A stretch of 8,625 bases of DNA. Origin: Chloroflexota bacterium (GTDB lineage: Bacteria > Chloroflexota > UBA6077 > FW602-bin22 > JACQUS01). How positions within the stretch are numbered: position 1 is the stretch's first letter; each line of letters opens with the position of its first letter. The stretch covers positions 1 to 8,625 of the forward strand of contig JACQUS010000132.1 in the NCBI GenBank assembly GCA_016210125.1, written 5' to 3'. A model generated the notes under the pieces. It was not told the origin of the DNA, searched no databases, and saw only the letters and a list, made by a program, of their open reading frames with translations. The position numbers were made by a program, and so were the translations under genes. This document shows positions 5,625 through 8,625 of the stretch, one piece after another.

Positions 5625-6911
5625 GTGCCGCCGCTGGCCATCGTCTTCGCTGTCTTCATCGGCCTGTTCCTCTACCGCGTCCCGGTGGCCGTCGCCCTCG
5701 GCGCGGCGACGCTCGTGGGCATGGTGCTCAGCCCGGTGCCGATCACGCTCACCACGCTGCCTACGGTGATGTGGCAAGGCGTGAACCACTTCGTCCTGCT
5801 GGCGATTCCTTTCTTCATCCTGATGGGCAACCTGGCGCTGGTGAGCGGCGTCACGCGGCGGCTGGTCGACTTCGCCGCGGCGTTCGTGGGACACATCGCT
5901 GGGGGGCTGGCGCACGTCGGCATCGTCGTGAACATGATTATGGCCGGCATGTCGGGCTCCGACCTCGCCGACGCCGCCGCCACCGGCTCCATCCTGATCC
6001 CGGCGATGAAGCGCGTCGGCTACCCGGTGGCCTACGCCGCCTCGATCATCGCCGGCGCGGCGACGATCGGGCCGCTGGTTCCGCCGAGCATCGCATTCAT
6101 CCTCTTCGCCGCCGTGACCGACGTCTCGGTCGGCCGGCTGTTCCTCGGCGGCGCCGTCCCCGGCGTCGCGCTCGCCTTGTTCATGATGCTCCAGGCGTAC
6201 TTCGTCGCCAAGCGCCACGGCTATCCGCGCGGGCCGCGCATCTCTGGCGGCGAGCGCGCGCGGGCCACCCTCGTCAGCCTACCGGTGCTCGTCATCCCCA
6301 TCGTCGTGCTCGGCAGCATCCTGGGCGGCATCGCCACGCCGACCGAGGCGGCGGTCGTCGGCGTCCTCGCCGTCAGCTTCGTCGGCAGCGTGCTCTATCG
6401 CGAGCTCAGCCTCAAGGGCTTCGGCGAGCAAGTCGTCCTCACGCTGAAGACCACAGCGACGATCTTCTTCATCATCGCCACCGCATCGGCCTTCGCCCGC
6501 GTGCTGACGCTGTACGGTGCGGCGGCCGGCCTGGCCAACTGGGTCACCAGCCTCACCGACAACCCGCTCGTCTTCCTGCTCGGTGTCAACGTGGTCTACC
6601 TCCTGCTCGGCTGCTTCATCGACACCGTACCCATCATCCTGGTGTTCGTGCCCCTGCTCATGCCGACGGTCAGCGCGCTTGGCATCGATCCGGTGCACTT
6701 CGGCGTCGTCACCGTGTTCAACCTGCTCATCGGGCTCATCACGCCGCCCTACGGGCTGACGATGTACCTCGTCTGCCGCATGGCTGGCATCTCGCTGGCC
6801 GAGTTCTGGCGCTACTGCTGGCCGATCTTCTTCGTCCTCGTCGGCACGTTGCTGCTGACGACGGTGTTCCCGCCAATGACCACCGCGCTGCCGAACCTCA
6901 TCATGCGCTGA
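5625..6911 (+). CDS. dctM: TRAP transporter large permease subunit (DctM family)
   Basis: This is the translocation subunit of the TRAP system, driving substrate uptake with an ion (usually sodium) gradient. Its 428 residues match the usual family length of about 425-430. It is highly hydrophobic, with a dozen or so membrane segments. Conserved blocks: IPFFILMGNL (61-70); GMSGSDLADAAATGSILIPA (108-127); IGPLVPPSI (148-156); ATPTEAA (237-243); LLLGCFIDTVPIILVFVPLL (326-345), carrying the usual acidic residue D333; FGVVTVFNLLIGLITPPYGL (359-378). The GTG start has AGGAGG at 5611-5616, 8 bases upstream and inside the end of dctQ, showing translational coupling. No frameshift or missing motif was noticed. 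The nearest binding-protein gene is dctP2, 87 bases downstream. Confidence 0.96.
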   Translation: MPPLAIVFAVFIGLFLYRVPVAVALGAATLVGMVLSPVPITLTTLPTVMWQGVNHFVLLAIPFFILMGNLALVSGVTRRLVDFAAAFVGHIAGGLAHVGIVVNMIMAGMSGSDLADAAATGSILIPAMKRVGYPVAYAASIIAGAATIGPLVPPSIAFILFAAVTDVSVGRLFLGGAVPGVALALFMMLQAYFVAKRHGYPRGPRISGGERARATLVSLPVLVIPIVVLGSILGGIATPTEAAVVGVLAVSFVGSVLYRELSLKGFGEQVVLTLKTTATIFFIIATASAFARVLTLYGAAAGLANWVTSLTDNPLVFLLGVNVVYLLLGCFIDTVPIILVFVPLLMPTVSALGIDPVHFGVVTVFNLLIGLITPPYGLTMYLVCRMAGISLAEFWRYCWPIFFVLVGTLLLTTVFPPMTTALPNLIMR

Positions 6912-6918
6912 CGGCCCC

Positions 6919-6932
6919 TTGACAATCGTCAA
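6919..6932. promoter_or_regulatory. Candidate operator: inverted repeat over the dctP2 -35 box
   Basis: TTGAC-aatc-GTCAA is a perfect 5-base-arm inverted repeat with a 4-base centre, and its left arm is the -35 element itself. A dimeric regulator bound here would block RNA polymerase. No regulator gene is in the window. It could also be a weak hairpin after dctM, but it has no T-run. Confidence 0.4.
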
Positions 6933-6947
6933 ACTGCTGCATAGCTT
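6919..6947 (+). promoter_or_regulatory. Candidate promoter of dctP2
   Basis: A perfect -35 TTGACA (6919-6924), 17 bases, then TAGCTT (6942-6947) with the key T1, A2 and T6 kept. The expected transcript start is near 6954, giving a leader of about 45 bases before ATG 6999. This would let dctP2 be made in excess of the membrane subunits, as binding proteins usually are. Confidence 0.55.
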
Positions 6948-6998
6948 CCATGTGAGGCACCGGCGATCCACAGTCTAGCGGGAGGGAAGGAGAAGGCC

Positions 6999-8165
6999 AT
7001 GAGCGCGCGTCTGGTGCGACCCCTAATCCTGTGCGGTGTCCTGGTCCTCACGTTGGCGCTACTGGGCCTAGCGGCCTGCGCGCCGCAGCCGGCCCAGCCG
7101 GCGCCGGCCAAGCCAGCGGAGCCGGCGAAGGCGGCCGCGCCCGAGCCGGCCAAGCCAGCGGCTCAGCCAGCGCCGGCCAAGCCAGCCGAGCCGGCCAAGC
7201 CAGCGGCCCAGCCCGCGAAGCCCGCGGCGCAGCCGGCCAAGCCGGCCGCCCCGGCGCAGACCTACCGCTACCGCCTGGGCATCGTCGTCTCCAAGGCCGC
7301 GCTGGGCGGCGAGTTCGGCACGACGTTCGTCGAGAAGGTCAAGGAGAAGAGCAACGGCCGCATCCAGGTCGACTTCTTCGACAATGCCCAGCTCGGCGGC
7401 GAGACGGAGATGATGGGCGGCCTGCGACTCGGCACCATCGACATGGCGATCGTCGGCTCGGGGATCGTCGGCCAGGTGGAGCCGACCTTCAGCCTCACCG
7501 AGCTGCCCTTCGTGTGGAAGGACGCCAATCACGTGCACGGCGTGCTGGACGGCGCGGTCGGCCAGCGGATGACCAGCATGCTAGAGCCCAAGGGCATCAA
7601 GGTCCTAGCATTCGGCGAGTGGGGCTACCGTGACCTGCTGGTGCGGACCAAGCCGGTCAACAGCGCCGACGACGTCAAGGGCATGAAGGTCCGCGTCATC
7701 GAGAACCCGATCTACGTCTCGACGTGGCGGACCTTCGGCGCTAACCCGGTGCCGATGGCCTGGCCGGAGGTCTACACCGGCCTCCAGCAGGGCACCATCG
7801 ACTCCGTGGACACGAACCCCATCGGCATGCGCGACGCCAAGCTCTACGAGGTGGCCAAGAACCTGGCGCTGACGCATCACATCTACACCGTGATCGTGCT
7901 CCAGATGAACCTGGAGAAGTGGAAGGCCCTGCCGCCCGACCTCCAGCAGGCCATCATGGAGGCGGCCAAGGAGGGCTCGAAGGCCAATCGCGAGCGCGCC
8001 AAGACCGAGAACGAGAAGGCCATCGACATTATGAAGGGCGCCGGGGTGGCGACGACGACCCCGGACATCGCCAAGTTCCGCACCGAGGCCGAGAAGGTGC
8101 ACAAGCAGTTCTCGGCCCAGGTCGGCCCCGACCTGCTCAAGCAGGTCCAGGACGCCGCGAAGTAG
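6999..8165 (+). CDS. dctP: TRAP transporter solute-binding lipoprotein (DctP family), copy 2
   Basis: This is a second binding subunit of 388 residues with the same role as the gene at 2592-3746. A basic N-terminus and hydrophobic stretch (8-25) end in the lipobox LAAC, with C27 predicted to be lipidated. An Ala/Pro/Lys linker follows (about 28-87), then the DctP fold from TYRYRLG (88-94). Markers are GRIQVDFFDNAQLGGE (120-135), GMKVRVIENP (228-237) with R232 as the likely carboxylate-binding arginine, and PMAWPEVYTGLQQGTIDSVD (252-271). The start has AAGGAG at 6987-6992, six bases upstream. It resembles copy 1 most in the second half (ENP to DTN region) and less in the first lobe, where it reads IVVSKAALGGEFG instead of TATTAKHPNGVLA. 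A different ligand or affinity is therefore possible. It lies 87 bases after dctM with its own promoter candidate. Confidence 0.95.
   Translation: MSARLVRPLILCGVLVLTLALLGLAACAPQPAQPAPAKPAEPAKAAAPEPAKPAAQPAPAKPAEPAKPAAQPAKPAAQPAKPAAPAQTYRYRLGIVVSKAALGGEFGTTFVEKVKEKSNGRIQVDFFDNAQLGGETEMMGGLRLGTIDMAIVGSGIVGQVEPTFSLTELPFVWKDANHVHGVLDGAVGQRMTSMLEPKGIKVLAFGEWGYRDLLVRTKPVNSADDVKGMKVRVIENPIYVSTWRTFGANPVPMAWPEVYTGLQQGTIDSVDTNPIGMRDAKLYEVAKNLALTHHIYTVIVLQMNLEKWKALPPDLQQAIMEAAKEGSKANRERAKTENEKAIDIMKGAGVATTTPDIAKFRTEAEKVHKQFSAQVGPDLLKQVQDAAK
7080..7259 (+). repeat. Low-complexity Ala/Pro/Lys linker-coding tract in dctP2
   Basis: This tract encodes residues 28-87, with units such as PAKPAEPAK and PAAQPAKPA repeated in tandem and DNA blocks like CCGGCCAAGCCAGC. 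It has the same placement (after the lipid-anchor cysteine) and nearly the same length as the tract in copy 1. It is likely a spacer tether, and the shared unit fits descent from one ancestral gene. Confidence 0.8.
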
Positions 8166-8188
8166 TCCGCTGACCTCACCCCCTGCGA

Positions 8189-8216
8189 TCCCCCTCTCCG
8201 CGCGCGGAGAGGGGGA
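8189..8216. repeat. 28-base perfect palindrome (REP-like) between convergent genes
   Basis: The 14-base arm at 8189-8202 (TCCCCCTCTCCGCG) is followed directly by its exact reverse complement at 8203-8216, with no spacer. It begins 24 bases after the dctP2 stop. C-tract/CTCTCC...GGAGAG/G-tract palindromes of this look are recurrent intergenic elements in several GC-rich bacteria, as I recall. As RNA it would form a very stable hairpin on either strand. With no T-run, I call it a repeat that may also help end transcripts. Confidence 0.65.
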
Positions 8217-8264
8217 CAGGGATGGGTGGCGCCCGTCCTCGGCGTAGCGCAATGACGTGGCGGT

Positions 8265-8284
8265 CCGGCCCCAAAGCGGGCCGG
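8265..8284 (-). terminator. Hairpin downstream of the Kelch gene
   Basis: CCGGCCC (8265-8271) and GGGCCGG (8278-8284) form a perfect 7-base stem with a 6-base loop. It lies 23 bases beyond the Kelch stop on the minus strand. No T-run follows, so this is only a possible terminator. Confidence 0.35.
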
Positions 8285-8292
8285 TCGGCCGT

Positions 8293-8320
8293 GCTAGGGT
8301 CGTATTGCTAGGGTCGTATT
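8293..8320. repeat. 14-base perfect tandem duplication at the Kelch 3' end
   Basis: GCTAGGGTCGTATT occurs at 8293-8306 and immediately again at 8307-8320. The Kelch stop codon (minus strand, 8308-8310) lies inside the second copy. Fourteen is not a multiple of three, so the duplication shifts any frame that crosses it. It looks like a recent slippage or repair event. Confidence 0.85.
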
Positions 8321-8625
8321 GTCGCTTCCTCTACCGTCGCCAAGTATCCCCTGCTCGGCTCGCCACCGGGCACCTGACCACCGATCGCGTAAATCTTCCC
8401 ATTGCTCACGGCCACGACGCCCAGGCTGGCGCGGGCTGTGGGCATACTCGTCCGCGTGGCCCACGTGTTCGCTACGGGGTCATATTCCTCGGTAGTAGCC
8501 AGCGCTCCGCCTCTGTATCCCCCGATCGCATAGAGCTTGCCGTTGGATGCGGTTACCACGCCAAGGACACTCCGTGCCGTTGGCATGCTGGCCCGCGTCA
8601 CCCACGCATTCCGCACGGGATCGTA
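8308..8625 (-). CDS. Kelch-repeat protein, C-terminal part (5' end outside window)
   Basis: The frame stays open to the right edge, where codons already read YDPVRNAW, a Kelch-blade end, so the gene starts outside. The visible 105 residues hold two blades of about 47 residues. Each has MPTAR, a GVV..SNGK(L/I)YAIGG strand with the diagnostic double glycine, then EEYDPVANTW in the first blade. Kelch blades form beta-propellers used for protein or sugar binding; no catalytic motif is visible. The last blade breaks off as TVEEATIRP-stop where EEYDP would be expected. A YDP reading lies in another frame at 8310-8318, which suggests a frameshift or degraded end. GC content looks lower (about 63% over sampled lines) than in the transporter genes. 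Function unknown; no sign it belongs to the transporter cluster. Confidence 0.8.
   Translation of the reverse strand, partial: YDPVRNAWVTRASMPTARSVLGVVTASNGKLYAIGGYRGGALATTEEYDPVANTWATRTSMPTARASLGVVAVSNGKIYAIGGQVPGGEPSRGYLATVEEATIRP

Noticed and set aside
4986..6218. A 410-codon minus-strand open frame opposite dctQM
   Set aside because: The product is an Asp/Glu/His/Arg-rich shadow of hydrophobic TRAP codons. The sense strand has clear DctQ and DctM motifs.
5093..6922. A 609-codon open frame, the longest in the window, on the plus strand
   Set aside because: It overlaps dctQ and dctM in another frame, and its product is Arg/His/Pro/Gly-rich low complexity with no family pattern. It is a by-product of high GC with few stop codons.
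6919..6932. Inverted repeat after dctM considered as an intrinsic terminator
   Set aside because: Only a 5-base stem with no T-run, and it coincides with a consensus -35 box. An operator reading is better.
7080..7259. Tandem DNA blocks in the dctP2 linker considered as a CRISPR array or satellite
   Set aside because: The blocks are short, imperfect and in frame, with no unique spacers. They encode a proline/alanine/lysine tether.

Overview
The window is GC-rich (roughly two-thirds G+C or more), bacterial and densely coded. It carries parts of seven protein families plus a Kelch gene at the right edge. The two solute-binding proteins are predicted lipoproteins (LAAC lipoboxes) with long Ala/Pro/Lys linkers. 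Usual Gram-negative TRAP binding proteins are soluble and periplasmic. Together with the high GC, GTG/TTG starts, Kelch gene and palindromic intergenic repeat, this fits a Chloroflexota-like (or other deep-branching, soil or sediment type) genome. That assignment is an inference from style; no marker gene is present.

Layout, left to right: (1) 1-1098 (+), the C-terminal half of a hydantoinase A/5-oxoprolinase family protein, cut by the window edge. (2) 1203-2480 (+), an imidazolonepropionase-like metal-dependent amidohydrolase. (3) 2592-3746 (+), a TRAP solute-binding lipoprotein (dctP1), behind a promoter-like TTGACA-17-TACGGT. (4) 3747-3824, two strong hairpins between convergent genes. (5) 3825-4793 (-), an MBL-fold metallo-hydrolase, lactonase-like. 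(6) 4794-5033, a divergent control region with a promoter candidate on each strand. (7) 5034-5621 and 5625-6911 (+), the TRAP small (DctQ) and large (DctM) membrane subunits, translationally close. (8) 6999-8165 (+), a second TRAP solute-binding lipoprotein (dctP2), paralogous to the first and with its own promoter candidate. (9) 8166-8307, a 28-bp perfect palindrome, a hairpin and a 14-bp tandem duplication. (10) 8308-8625 (-), the end of a Kelch-repeat protein, cut by the right edge.

Working model: one tripartite ATP-independent periplasmic (TRAP) permease, DctQM, is flanked by two binding proteins that share long stretches of sequence. It sits next to three hydrolases able in principle to open cyclic amides or lactones or to cut C-N bonds. 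Import of a small carboxylate-bearing compound followed by hydrolysis is a reasonable reading. The substrate cannot be named from sequence. No gap between genes exceeds 300 bases, and I saw no tRNA, rRNA, CRISPR array, transposase or integrase.
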